From JAWKWH01 sp963669415 (GTDB lineage: Bacteria; Pseudomonadota; Alphaproteobacteria; Rhizobiales; Rhizobiaceae), in assembly GCA_963669415.2 (NCBI GenBank), contig CAXXPS010000003.1, positions 62,001-126,000 of the forward strand: a DNA stretch of 64,000 bases, read 5' to 3'. Made by a program: the position numbers and the translations under genes. Shown here piece after piece: positions 43,020 to 50,917 of the stretch. Below the pieces are notes generated by a model. It was given only the letters and a program-made list of their open reading frames with translations, was not told the DNA's origin and made no database searches. Numbering within the stretch: position 1 is the first letter of the stretch; every line of letters begins with the position of its first letter.

Positions 43020-44151
43020 ATGGCGGCTGAACAAATGACGGCAAAAGAGGCGTTGCGGCCGGCACCGGTTATCGAGGCTCTGCCGGTTCGGGCACGTATT
43101 TCCCGGCCGCAGCCAAAGGGTCTGCCGGTCATCAATCTGAGCTTCAACGAAATGCCGTTCGGGCCTTCGGCGAAAGTGAAAAAGGCCATCGCCGACGTGG
43201 CCGCGAATTCCAATCGGTACGGAGATCCGAGTTGCCGCGCTTTGCGACATGTGCTCGCCGAACGAAACCGACTTGATCCTGAGCGCATCATCTGTGGCAA
43301 CGGTTCGGAGGAATTGCTTGATGTCATCGGCCGGGTGTTTGCCCGGCCAAGCGATGAAATCCTCATTCCGCAATATGGCTACATCCAGTTTCCGATTGTC
43401 GCCAACCGGATCGGCGCAAAACTGGTGCGCGCAGCGGAGACGGATTACACAACGGATGTTGACGCGATATTGGCCGCGGTGACAGAGCGCACGAAGATCG
43501 TGTTTCTCGCCAATCCGAACAATCCGACCGGGACAATGGTCGACGAGGCTGAACTCGTTCGTCTCGCCGAGATGCTGCCGCCATTCTGTCGTGTTGGTGA
43601 TTGATCTGGCCTATGGGGAATTTGCCGCGAAGGAATATTGCGGTCGTGTGCAGACTTTGATGGCAGACCGCAGCAACGTCATCACCACGCGGACATTTTC
43701 GAAAGCATACGGATTGGCTGGGCTGCGTGCCGGCTGGTGTTATGCGCCGGAGAGGATGATGCCTGCGCTTTATGCCGGAAGGGGGATGGGAACCGTCAAC
43801 GCACTGGCACAAGCTGCGTCACTTGCCGCTCTGGAAGACAGCGAAGCCATTGAACGCAATGTGGCGGAAATTGTCTCCGAGCGGGGCCGGGTCGCCAACG
43901 AACTTCGCGACTTGGGTGTTGAAACGCTGCCAAGCCGGGCCAATTTCCTGTTGACCCAATTGCCCGGCCAAGCCGATCCGCAAAGAGCCGAGGCTTTGGT
44001 CGAATACCTGTTTGACGAGGCAGGCATTCTGGTCAACCGGACACGCGAGGCCGGGTTGGAGAAATTCTTCCGTTTCTCCCTTTCGCAGCGCGAACACAAC
44101 GACCTGCTGATTGAACATGTCGCGAGGTTCATCGAAACGAAGACTGAATGA
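43020..44151 (+). pseudogene. Class I/II aminotransferase (HisC-like), with a +1 frameshift
   Basis: PLP aminotransferase of the histidinol-phosphate-aminotransferase-like group. The first frame gives LPVINLSFNEMPFGPSAKVK, SNRYGDPSCRALRHVLAER, ICGNGSEELLDVIGRVFA and FLANPNNPTGTMV. It then breaks after EMLPP, and the next frame continues VVLVIDLAYGEF, TRTFSKAYGLAGLRAGW (catalytic Lys in FSKAYG) and a normal end. The 1132-nt span is 377 codons plus one base; the extra base is at about 43577-43583 (GCCGCC). The start may be 43020 or 43035. Substrate unknown; sequencing error or real loss both fit. Confidence 0.8.
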
Positions 44152-44286
44152 GTTTGCCGCCCGCATCTGTGCCTTAACCGCGGCGATTTGAACACGAATG
44201 CCGATGTCCAGAGGTTGTTCTGATTGAAACTGTCTCCGTGGCGTCCTACATCGGCGCGACAATTGCAACGGATGGGACGGGACAGA

Positions 44287-45168
44287 ATGTCTGAAGAAAA
44301 CGAATACACACCGCCGAAGGTTTGGACCTGGGATCAGGAAAGCGGCGGGCAGTTTGCTAAAATCAACCGGCCGATAGCCGGCCCAACCCATGACAAGGAA
44401 TTGCCCGTCGGCGAACACCCGTTTCAGCTTTATTCGTTGGCCACGCCCAATGGCGTCAAAGTAACCCTGATGTTGGAAGAACTTCTGGAGGCAGGGCACA
44501 AGGCAGCAGAATATGACGCCTGGCTGATCAATATCAGCGAGGGTGAGCAATTTTCGAGCGGATTTGTGGACGCCAATCCGAACTCGAAAATTCCTGCATT
44601 GGTCGATCGCAGCGGAAGCGAGCCGGTTCGGGTTTTCGAATCCGGTGCAATCCTTCTTTACCTGGTCGAAAAGTTTGGTGCGTTTGTGCCGAGCGATCCG
44701 GCCCAGCGGGCAGAGTGCCTGTCCTGGCTATTCTGGCAGATGGGATCGGCACCCTATCTCGGCGGCGGGTTTGGCCATTTTTATGCTTATGCGCCATCCA
44801 AGATGGAATACCCGATCAACCGGTTTGCCATGGAAGTCAAACGGCAATTGGATGTGCTCGACCGGCGCCTGGCGGAAAGTGAGTACATCGCTGGTGATGA
44901 CTACACGATTGCCGACATGGCGATCTGGCCCTGGTACGGCGCACTGGTTAAAGGTCTGGTCTACGACGCTGCCGAGTTTCTGGATGTGGAGAGCTACAAA
45001 CACGTCAATCGCTGGACAGACCAGATTGCCGAACGGCCGGCAGCCAAGCGCGGCAGAATGGTCAACAGGGCCTGGGGTGAGCCGTCATCGCAACTTCGCG
45101 AACGTCACGATGCCAGCGATTTCGAATTGCGCACTCAGGATTTACTTGAGCCGGAGGCGGCCGAGTAA
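44287..45168 (+). CDS. Glutathione S-transferase family protein (YghU-like)
   Basis: 293 residues. It has an N-terminal extension with PPKVWTWDQESGGQFAKINRPIAG, a block seen in YghU/Yfcg-type nu-class GSTs, the thioredoxin domain HPFQLYSLATPNGVKVTLMLEELL, NPNSKIPALVDRSG with VRVFESGAILLYLVEKFG (glutathione gamma-Glu site), and the helical C-terminal domain YIAGDDYTIADMAIWPWYG. YghU uses two glutathiones and reduces disulfide bonds and organic peroxides. The ATG at 44287 is chosen from homologue starts (MSEENEY). The gene stands alone between the aminotransferase and a convergent regulator. Confidence 0.9.
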   Translation: MSEENEYTPPKVWTWDQESGGQFAKINRPIAGPTHDKELPVGEHPFQLYSLATPNGVKVTLMLEELLEAGHKAAEYDAWLINISEGEQFSSGFVDANPNSKIPALVDRSGSEPVRVFESGAILLYLVEKFGAFVPSDPAQRAECLSWLFWQMGSAPYLGGGFGHFYAYAPSKMEYPINRFAMEVKRQLDVLDRRLAESEYIAGDDYTIADMAIWPWYGALVKGLVYDAAEFLDVESYKHVNRWTDQIAERPAAKRGRMVNRAWGEPSSQLRERHDASDFELRTQDLLEPEAAE

Positions 45169-46041
45169 TCACGGGCCGTTGTAGCGTATCGTACCGGTTT
45201 CGCGAATATCGTAGCCGCCAAATTCGGCGGCGCGTTCGGCGAAACTATCGATTCTGGTCGTGGCTGCAAGCTGTTGAAACGCTTCGGAAAAATAATCCCG
45301 CCGGGTAACGAGAAGATCGAAACGTTCTTCAGCAAGAGCAACGAAGCCCAAACCATACTGGCGGGCGACCGTCTCAATGCCGAAGCCTGCCTCAACGCGA
45401 CCTGACGCGACCGCCTGCGCGACATCGGTCTCGGAGCGGGCGGTTTCGCTGACCGGAGACAAATCGGCGGTCGACAGCCCGGCCTGGTCCAGCAATGCCT
45501 CGAACAGCGACTGGCTGCCGGCGCCGAGCTGACGTTGCACCACAACCTTGCCGGCAAGATCGGAGAGGTCGGTGATCGGTGATCCCTCGGCAACCACCAA
45601 CCCCTGGGTTCGCTTCGCCCATTCGATCAGCACTACGGGCGCCTGGGGCCACTCCGAGCGGAGGCGCTGGAGATTTCCATCGGCATCTGGGTGATGGAAA
45701 TGAACTCCCGCGGCCAGTGCCTTGCCCGATTTCATTTTCGACAGCCCGTCAGCCGAGCCATCAAACCAGGTCGCAAGACCGCAGCCGGATTCGCGCAATG
45801 CCCATTCGAGCAACGGATCGTGACTGCCGGCCACGACTAGCGGGCGCTCGGCGTGATTGGGCGAGACTTCACCGAATTCCGTATTCTGCTTCAGCCAGGC
45901 GAAGATCGCGTCACGCGGAAACAGCAGCTTGCCGGTGACCTTGGTTACCGGGATCGTGCCGCCGGAAGCCAGCTCATAAAGCTTGCGTTCCTTGATGCGC
46001 AGCAGATCGGCCAATTCGCGGACAGTCAGAAAATCATGCAT
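45169..46041 (-). CDS. Excisionase-type HTH regulator with a periplasmic-binding-like domain
   Basis: 290 residues. The N-terminal about 60 residues form a MerR/excisionase-type winged HTH (FLTVRELADLLRIKERKLYE, GKLLFPRDAIFAWL). The remainder is a substrate-binding-protein-like domain (PLVVAGSHDPLLEWALRESG, VVQRQLGAGSQSLFEALLDQ, AVASGRVEAGFGIE) like those in molybdate/tungstate-linked and ModE-substitute regulators. It has no signal peptide, so it likely senses a small ligand in the cytosol. The ATG at 46041 is preferred over a TTG at 46053. It converges exactly on the GST gene. Confidence 0.78.
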   Translation of the reverse strand: MHDFLTVRELADLLRIKERKLYELASGGTIPVTKVTGKLLFPRDAIFAWLKQNTEFGEVSPNHAERPLVVAGSHDPLLEWALRESGCGLATWFDGSADGLSKMKSGKALAAGVHFHHPDADGNLQRLRSEWPQAPVVLIEWAKRTQGLVVAEGSPITDLSDLAGKVVVQRQLGAGSQSLFEALLDQAGLSTADLSPVSETARSETDVAQAVASGRVEAGFGIETVARQYGLGFVALAEERFDLLVTRRDYFSEAFQQLAATTRIDSFAERAAEFGGYDIRETGTIRYNGP

Positions 46042-46101
46042 GATTATGCGCAATAGCGCATTTTGTTGACGACGAATAGAGACGGTGCTCCGGCAATATA
46101 C

Positions 46102-46844
46102 TTAACGCAACCGGCATGGCGGTGTTGTTGCTATGACGGCGTCGAGATCGCTGGTCTGTACGGCCTTGTCGAGGAATGCGATGCGCTCTGGTGTTAGAAG
46201 CGGTTCCAGATTGGACACGTCATAGAGTTCGGGTGTTGTAAAGTCGGTGAAGCGGGTCAATTTGCGAAAGTAGTATTCGACATCGGGATTGAGGTCGACG
46301 AAATCATAGTCGTCGTTCAATTCAAGAAAAGTTCCGACTGCCAACGGATTGCCGGAATTGGCATAAGCGCCGCCTCGCGCAGAATTTCGAGCACCGCAAT
46401 ATCCGTCTTTGTGACGACGGGATTGATCAGCTTGCCACAATAGCGAAAATTGACCGGATCGCCGAACGTGGCAAGGTCCATCAGCTTCAGCCACGGCGTG
46501 TGAACGATACAGCCGTTAAAGCTGTCTGTGCTGTAGACTTGGTGACGCTTCCAGTTGGCGAACAGGGTTTGGAAGCTTCCGGTTTCAACGTAGGCGGGAT
46601 AGCGTTTCAAATAGATCTGAAACTCAGCCTCGATGGTAACGGCACACGGGATGCGGCCGCTATTTTTGCCGCGTGTGGTTTGCAAAAAGTCAGTTTCAGC
46701 CTTCGTGTATTCGCTGTACTGCGGAATCGGATGGTCTTCGAAAGACCATTCACCCGCTTTAGCCGTGGACAGCCCGCCTGCAAAAAATAACGCGGCGCAG
46801 AAAATCCAAAATTTGTTCAAATTACGACGAGAAGTAACCAGCAT
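46102..46844 (-). pseudogene. Secreted hypothetical protein, tandem paralogue 1, with a one-base deletion
   Basis: The signal peptide (NKFWIFCAALFFAGGLSTAKA) is followed by EWSFEDHPIPQYSEYTKAET and a stretch almost identical to the neighbour at 46914-47657. After EILREAAL the frame is lost. The rest (DYDFVDLNPDVEYYFRKLTR ... TTPPCRLR) is in another frame. The span is 743 nt against 744 in the intact copy. The deleted base is visible: GGCATAAGCGCC here (46360-46371) against GGCATAAAGCGCC in the other. The family is unknown; Cys residues in both copies suggest disulfides in the periplasm. Confidence 0.75.
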
Positions 46845-46913
46845 CTTCTTGAATACCTTGTCCCAATTTCACGGAATTTCATCTTCGCAGACACCTCCGT
46901 GTCCCGTAACGCC

Positions 46914-47657
46914 CTAACGCAACCGGCATGGCGGTGTTGTTGCTATGACGGCGTCGAGATCGCTGGTTTGTACGGCCTTGTCGAGGAAGGCGATGCGCTC
47001 TGGCGTCAGAAGTGGTTTTAAACGAGACGTGTCGTAGAGCTCTGGTTCGGTGTATTCCCTTGAACGGGTCAGCTTGCGAAAATAATACTCGACGTCGGGA
47101 TTGAGATCGACGAAATCATAATCTTCGTCCAGTTCGAGAAAAATGTCGATTGCCAACGGACTGCCGGAATTGGCATAAAGCGCCGCCTCGCGCAGAATTT
47201 CGAGCACCGCAATATCCGTCTTTGTGACAACGGGATTGATCAGCTTGCCGCAATAGCGAAAATTGACCGGATCGCCGAACGTCGCAAGGTCCATCAGCTT
47301 TAGCCACAGCGTGTGAACGATGCAGGCGTTATAGCTGTTGCTGCTGTAGACCTGGTGACGTTTCCAGTTGGCGAACAGGGTTTGGAAGCTTCCGGTGTCG
47401 CCATAGGCAGGATAGCGCTTCAGGTAGAGCTGAAACTCGGCCTCGACACCGACGGCGCATGGATTGCGGCCATTGCGGTTGTCGTCAGCCTGTTGCAGGA
47501 AGTCGGTTTCAGCCTTTGTAAATTCGGAAATGTGCGGAATCGGATGATCTTCGAAGGACCACTCGGCTGCTTTGGCCGTGGACAGCCCGCCAGCAAAAAT
47601 AAACGCAGTGCTGAAAATCATTAATTTAATCAAAATACTATTAGAATTAACTAACAT
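46914..47657 (-). CDS. Secreted hypothetical protein, tandem paralogue 2 (intact)
   Basis: 247 residues with a Sec signal peptide (LIKLMIFSTAFIFAGGLSTAKA). I do not recognise the family. Seen are AEWSFEDHPIPHISEFTKAE, FQTLFANWKRHQVYSS, LWLKLMDLATFGDPVNFRYC, LINPVVTKTDIAVLEILREA, DYDFVDLNPDVEYYFRKLTR and a C-terminal ATTPPCRLR. Four Cys residues are conserved with the duplicate downstream (46102-46844), which lies 69 bp away. It is probably a periplasmic soluble protein. It is divergent from the coiled-coil gene at 47732. Confidence 0.7.
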   Translation of the reverse strand: MLVNSNSILIKLMIFSTAFIFAGGLSTAKAAEWSFEDHPIPHISEFTKAETDFLQQADDNRNGRNPCAVGVEAEFQLYLKRYPAYGDTGSFQTLFANWKRHQVYSSNSYNACIVHTLWLKLMDLATFGDPVNFRYCGKLINPVVTKTDIAVLEILREAALYANSGSPLAIDIFLELDEDYDFVDLNPDVEYYFRKLTRSREYTEPELYDTSRLKPLLTPERIAFLDKAVQTSDLDAVIATTPPCRLR

Positions 47658-47731
47658 ACTTCAGAAATTCTTATCCTCACTTCTAAATCCAAGCATATCA
47701 TCTTTCTTTTATTGCGAAAAGGAAGATAATA

Positions 47732-48139
47732 TTGAACAATGGAGAAAAAGATCCGGCCCAGTGCAGAATATTGCGCCAGGCCGACAGGCGTTTTCGCGAG
47801 GATATCGCGCGGTTTGGTGACAAGCGCCAGCGCGTCCATGATCGCGCGGTCGAAATAAGGCGGGAGCTTTCGGGCATGCGTTCCGATCTGCGCCGCTTGC
47901 AGGCTATGGAGGCAGCGGCTGGCGCGCTTGGTGCTGTCGGAAAGGTGTTTTCAGCCGGGGCTGTTGACTTGTCGCTGGGTATACAGGTTTCGGTGCTGCA
48001 GGGGCGAATTGAAGAGAAGGAGATGGAACTTGCGGCGGCCAAATCAGATGTTGCCAATTTGCGTTATCAGATTGAGACGGCGCAACGTGAGCTGAATAAT
48101 AATACCGCTCAGGGTCGAGCATTGAATTGTGTAATTTAA
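47732..48139 (+). CDS. Coiled-coil hypothetical protein
   Basis: 135 residues, unrecognised. Two charged helical stretches (RFREDIARFGDKRQRVHDRA and on to RSDLRRLQAM; then QGRIEEKEMELAAAKSDVAN to TAQRELNN) have heptad spacing and flank a Gly/Ala-rich hydrophobic segment (AAAGALGAVGKVFSAGAVDL). The arrangement suggests a coiled-coil hairpin, perhaps membrane-associated. Start by length; no strong Shine-Dalgarno is seen. Divergent from the secreted paralogue pair. Confidence 0.5.
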   Translation: MNNGEKDPAQCRILRQADRRFREDIARFGDKRQRVHDRAVEIRRELSGMRSDLRRLQAMEAAAGALGAVGKVFSAGAVDLSLGIQVSVLQGRIEEKEMELAAAKSDVANLRYQIETAQRELNNNTAQGRALNCVI

Positions 48140-48179
48140 TTTAGACGTAGAAGCGGCATGGCAATGGTGCGTGAGACGT

Positions 48180-48632
48180 TTAATCGGTCAGATTCCCCGT
48201 CACAAATTGCGGACCCGGTCCATCACTGGCCGCTTTGTCATCCGGATTGACCAGCCTGCAGCGCTGGAGTGAAAGGCATCCGCAGCCGATGCAGGTATCG
48301 AGATTGTCGCGAAGTTTCGTCAGCGCTTCTATTCTCGCATCGAGCTTGCCGCGAAACGACCGGCTGATCTTTGACCAGTCCTTCTTGGTCGGCGTGCGGC
48401 CCTCGGGGAGTTTTTGCAATTGCTCGCGGATTTCAGCGATGGTGAAACCGAAGCGTTGGGCCGCCATCACAAATGAAATGCGGCGGATGTCGGAGCGCAG
48501 GAAACGCCTTTGACCACCAGCGTTTCTTTCCGGCATAACCAGATTTTGGTCTTCATAATACCGTATCGCGGAAACAGCGAGGCCTGTCCTTTCGGAAATT
48601 TCTCCAATGCTTATAGTGGTTTGCACGCGCAT
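48180..48632 (-). CDS. soxR: Redox-sensing MerR-family activator SoxR
   Basis: 150 residues. Winged HTH (ISIGEISERTGLAVSAIRYYEDQNLVMPERN in parts), dimerisation helix, and the [2Fe-2S] motif CIGCGCLSLQRC with the four SoxR cysteines. SoxR senses redox-cycling compounds or superoxide by oxidation of the cluster and activates promoters with a long spacer. The ATG at 48632 gives the standard length. It is divergent from a glyoxalase-family gene, and a SoxR box lies in between, so that gene is its probable target. Confidence 0.95.
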   Translation of the reverse strand: MRVQTTISIGEISERTGLAVSAIRYYEDQNLVMPERNAGGQRRFLRSDIRRISFVMAAQRFGFTIAEIREQLQKLPEGRTPTKKDWSKISRSFRGKLDARIEALTKLRDNLDTCIGCGCLSLQRCRLVNPDDKAASDGPGPQFVTGNLTD

Positions 48633-48664
48633 ATTGTGTTCCTGATTCAATGAAAAGAATTCGC

Positions 48665-48695
48665 TTGACCTCAAGCTAACTTGAGGGAGTAGGGT
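48665..48695 (+). promoter_or_regulatory. SoxR box within a 19-bp-spacer promoter
   Basis: CCTCAAGCTAACTTGAGG (48669-48686) is a near-perfect 18-base palindrome matching the known SoxR box. It lies between a -35 TTGACC (48665-48670) and a -10-like TAGGGT (48690-48695), separated by exactly 19 bp, the overlong spacing that MerR-family activators correct by DNA distortion. It faces the gene at 48752. Confidence 0.85.
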
Positions 48696-48751
48696 TTGCA
48701 AATGATGTCGTCAATGGCAACAACTGAACCAGGATATGAAAGGAAACCGAT

Positions 48752-49138
48752 ATGCAGACCGGCAAACTGGAACACGTCAACTTCACGGTCTCGGACCCGA
48801 AAAAGACAGCCGAGATGCTGTGCCGTTTGTTCGATTGGCACATTCGCTGGGAGGGTGAGGCCAAGGATGCCGGCTACACGATCCATGTCGGCTCCGATGA
48901 TGACTATCTGGCGATCTATACCAATGCAGGCGACACGGTGGATGCCAACGGCAAGAACTATCACACCGCCGGCGGTCTCAATCACATCGGCGTAGTCGTC
49001 GACGATTTGAAGGCCGCGGAAGCGCGGGTAAAAGCCGAAGGGTTCACGCCCCATTCGCATGCTGACTATGAGCCCGGCACGCGGTTTTATTTCGACGATG
49101 GCGACGGCATCGAGTTCGAGGTTGTGAGCTATCAATAG
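48752..49138 (+). CDS. Glyoxalase/VOC-family protein, probable SoxR target
   Basis: 128 residues, one vicinal-oxygen-chelate unit: KLEHVNFTVSDPKKTAEMLC with metal-type His8, TAGGLNHIGVVVDDLKAAEA with a second His, and TRFYFDDGDGIEFEVVSYQ with the terminal Glu. Glyoxalase-like proteins of this size act as dimers in methylglyoxal or lactoyl-glutathione metabolism or in resistance to quinones and antibiotics; the substrate here is unknown. The SoxR-type promoter directly upstream suggests a role against redox-active compounds. Shine-Dalgarno AGGAAA is about 9 bases before the ATG. Confidence 0.88.
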   Translation: MQTGKLEHVNFTVSDPKKTAEMLCRLFDWHIRWEGEAKDAGYTIHVGSDDDYLAIYTNAGDTVDANGKNYHTAGGLNHIGVVVDDLKAAEARVKAEGFTPHSHADYEPGTRFYFDDGDGIEFEVVSYQ

Positions 49139-49238
49139 ACTGCCAAATGGTGCGGTAATGCGGTTAGTTCAATCTACTCCCTTGGCGGCGCGGTCCTGAT
49201 GGCCTATCTGATCGTCAAATCAACGAGATGGATGGGCC

Positions 49239-50375
49239 ATGGCTGTCACCAAGGAGCAGGTGCTCGAAACGCTTAAAAATATCCACGGACCGGACGGCGC
49301 AGGCGACGTCGTATCTGCCGGTCTGGTTTCGGACATATTCATCGCAGACGAGAAGGTGTTCTTTTCTCTCACGGTCCCGGCCGAGAAGGCAAAGGCACTG
49401 GAACCGTTGCGCGCTACGGTCGAACAGGCGGTCAAGAACATCGACGGTGTGAAAGGGGCAATGGTAGCGCTGACGGCGGAGAAAAAGGCCGGTGCCGGCA
49501 ATGGCGCGGCTGTCGCACCGCCGCAAGCGGGCCCCGAACCCTCGCAGCGGCCTCAACCCGCCCCGGAGAAGCCCGGCGTGCCCGGGGTTGGCGCCATCAT
49601 CGCGGTGGCCTCCGGCAAGGGTGGCGTCGGCAAATCGACGACGTCGGTCAACCTGGCGCTTGGTCTGCAGGCAAACGGCTTGAAGGTCGGCATTCTCGAC
49701 GCAGATATCTACGGGCCATCCATGCCAAGGCTGCTTGGAATTACCGGCCGGCCGAAGGCAATTTCGGGCCGGGTTCTGGCCCCCATGGAAGGGTATGGCC
49801 TGAAGGTCATGTCGATGGGCTTTCTGGTAGAAGAAGACACGCCGATGATCTGGCGTGGCCCGATGGTGATTTCGGCGCTGACGCAGATGCTCAGGGAGGT
49901 AGAGTGGGGCGAACTCGACGTGTTGGTGGTCGATATGCCCCCCGGCACCGGAGACGCGCAACTGACCATGGCGCAGCAGGTGCCGCTGGCAGGCGCAGTT
50001 ATCGTTTCCACACCGCAGGATCTGGCGCTGATTGACGCGCGAAAGGGACTGAACATGTTCCGCAAGGTCGATGTGCCGCTGCTCGGCGTGATCGAGAACA
50101 TGAGCTATTTCCGCTGTCCCGACTGCGGCGGGCGCCACGACATTTTCGGCCATGGTGGCGCGCGCGCCGAGGCTGAAAAGATTGGTGTGCCGTTTTTGGG
50201 CGAGGTGCCGCTGCAGATGGCCATCCGCGAGAAATCCGACGCCGGAACCCCCGTCGTAGCCTCAGACCCGGAAGGCGAGGAAGCGCAAACCTACCGAACC
50301 ATTGCCGACAATGTCTGGGCTCGCATCGAGGCGGAGCAGGCAGGAACCAGGGGACCGGCAATTGTTTTTGACTAG
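49239..50375 (+). CDS. apbC: Mrp/ApbC-family iron-sulfur carrier ATPase
   Basis: 378 residues. N-terminal MIP18/DUF59 domain (about 5-80), a Pro/Ala-rich linker (88-115), then a NBP35/Mrp ATPase with deviant Walker A IAVASGKGGVGKSTTSVNLA (Gly-Lys-Gly at 126-128), ILDADIYGPSMPRLLG, VVDMPPGTGDAQLTMAQQ and the cluster-binding pair in RCPDCGGRHDIFG. It carries and transfers [4Fe-4S] clusters in the cytosol. It is followed 8 bp later by a hypothetical gene, probably cotranscribed. Confidence 0.94.
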   Translation: MAVTKEQVLETLKNIHGPDGAGDVVSAGLVSDIFIADEKVFFSLTVPAEKAKALEPLRATVEQAVKNIDGVKGAMVALTAEKKAGAGNGAAVAPPQAGPEPSQRPQPAPEKPGVPGVGAIIAVASGKGGVGKSTTSVNLALGLQANGLKVGILDADIYGPSMPRLLGITGRPKAISGRVLAPMEGYGLKVMSMGFLVEEDTPMIWRGPMVISALTQMLREVEWGELDVLVVDMPPGTGDAQLTMAQQVPLAGAVIVSTPQDLALIDARKGLNMFRKVDVPLLGVIENMSYFRCPDCGGRHDIFGHGGARAEAEKIGVPFLGEVPLQMAIREKSDAGTPVVASDPEGEEAQTYRTIADNVWARIEAEQAGTRGPAIVFD

Positions 50376-50383
50376 AGGTTCGA

Positions 50384-50875
50384 ATGTTTGGCGTCTCCAA
50401 ACGGGAACTCCCCGGCAGCGCGTTGCTTGGTGTCTATAATCGAACTGAGGGTTGCTACACGGACTGTTATACAGTCGATGTGCCGAGAGAAGTCGTGCTT
50501 GCCGATTTCGTGGCTGCCTTCTACACGACCTGGCTGTTCAAACTGGAGCGGTTCATCCTCAAACATGCGGTCTCGCGCCCATCGACGGATCAGGATGCGC
50601 GGGATGTCGCCAACGGCACGATCGATCGTTTTGCTGCCTGGAGCGTTGAAAACCGGACTGCCGATCAGCTGCTGATGTGCGACATGGCGGGACGAACCCG
50701 CTCATGGTTCATGGCCGAGCCCCATGGAGTGGGTGCCCGGCTCTATTTCGGTTCGGCGGTGGTGCCGGCAAAGCCGGGTGACAATAAACTCGGGATTGTC
50801 TTTTCCGCACTGCTTGGCTTTCACAAACTGTATTCCAGGGCGCTGCTCGCTGCCGCAATGCGGCGTTTGTCTTGA
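50384..50875 (+). CDS. Conserved hypothetical protein
   Basis: 163 residues, not recognised with confidence. It begins MFGVSKRELPGSALLGVYNR and has YTDCYTVDVPREVVLADFVAAFYTTWLFKLERFIL, SVENRTADQLLMCDMAGRTRSW and LGIVFSALLGFHKLYSRALL. The alternation of beta-like and helical stretches with conserved aromatic residues resembles START/DUF2867-type lipid-binding folds, but that is an impression only. It has no signal peptide. AGAGG lies 6-10 bases before the ATG. It likely shares the apbC transcript. Confidence 0.6.
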   Translation: MFGVSKRELPGSALLGVYNRTEGCYTDCYTVDVPREVVLADFVAAFYTTWLFKLERFILKHAVSRPSTDQDARDVANGTIDRFAAWSVENRTADQLLMCDMAGRTRSWFMAEPHGVGARLYFGSAVVPAKPGDNKLGIVFSALLGFHKLYSRALLAAAMRRLS

Positions 50876-50917
50876 GAGCAGAAGGGTTCATCATTCCAAT
50901 CCCACTGAAAACGCGTG

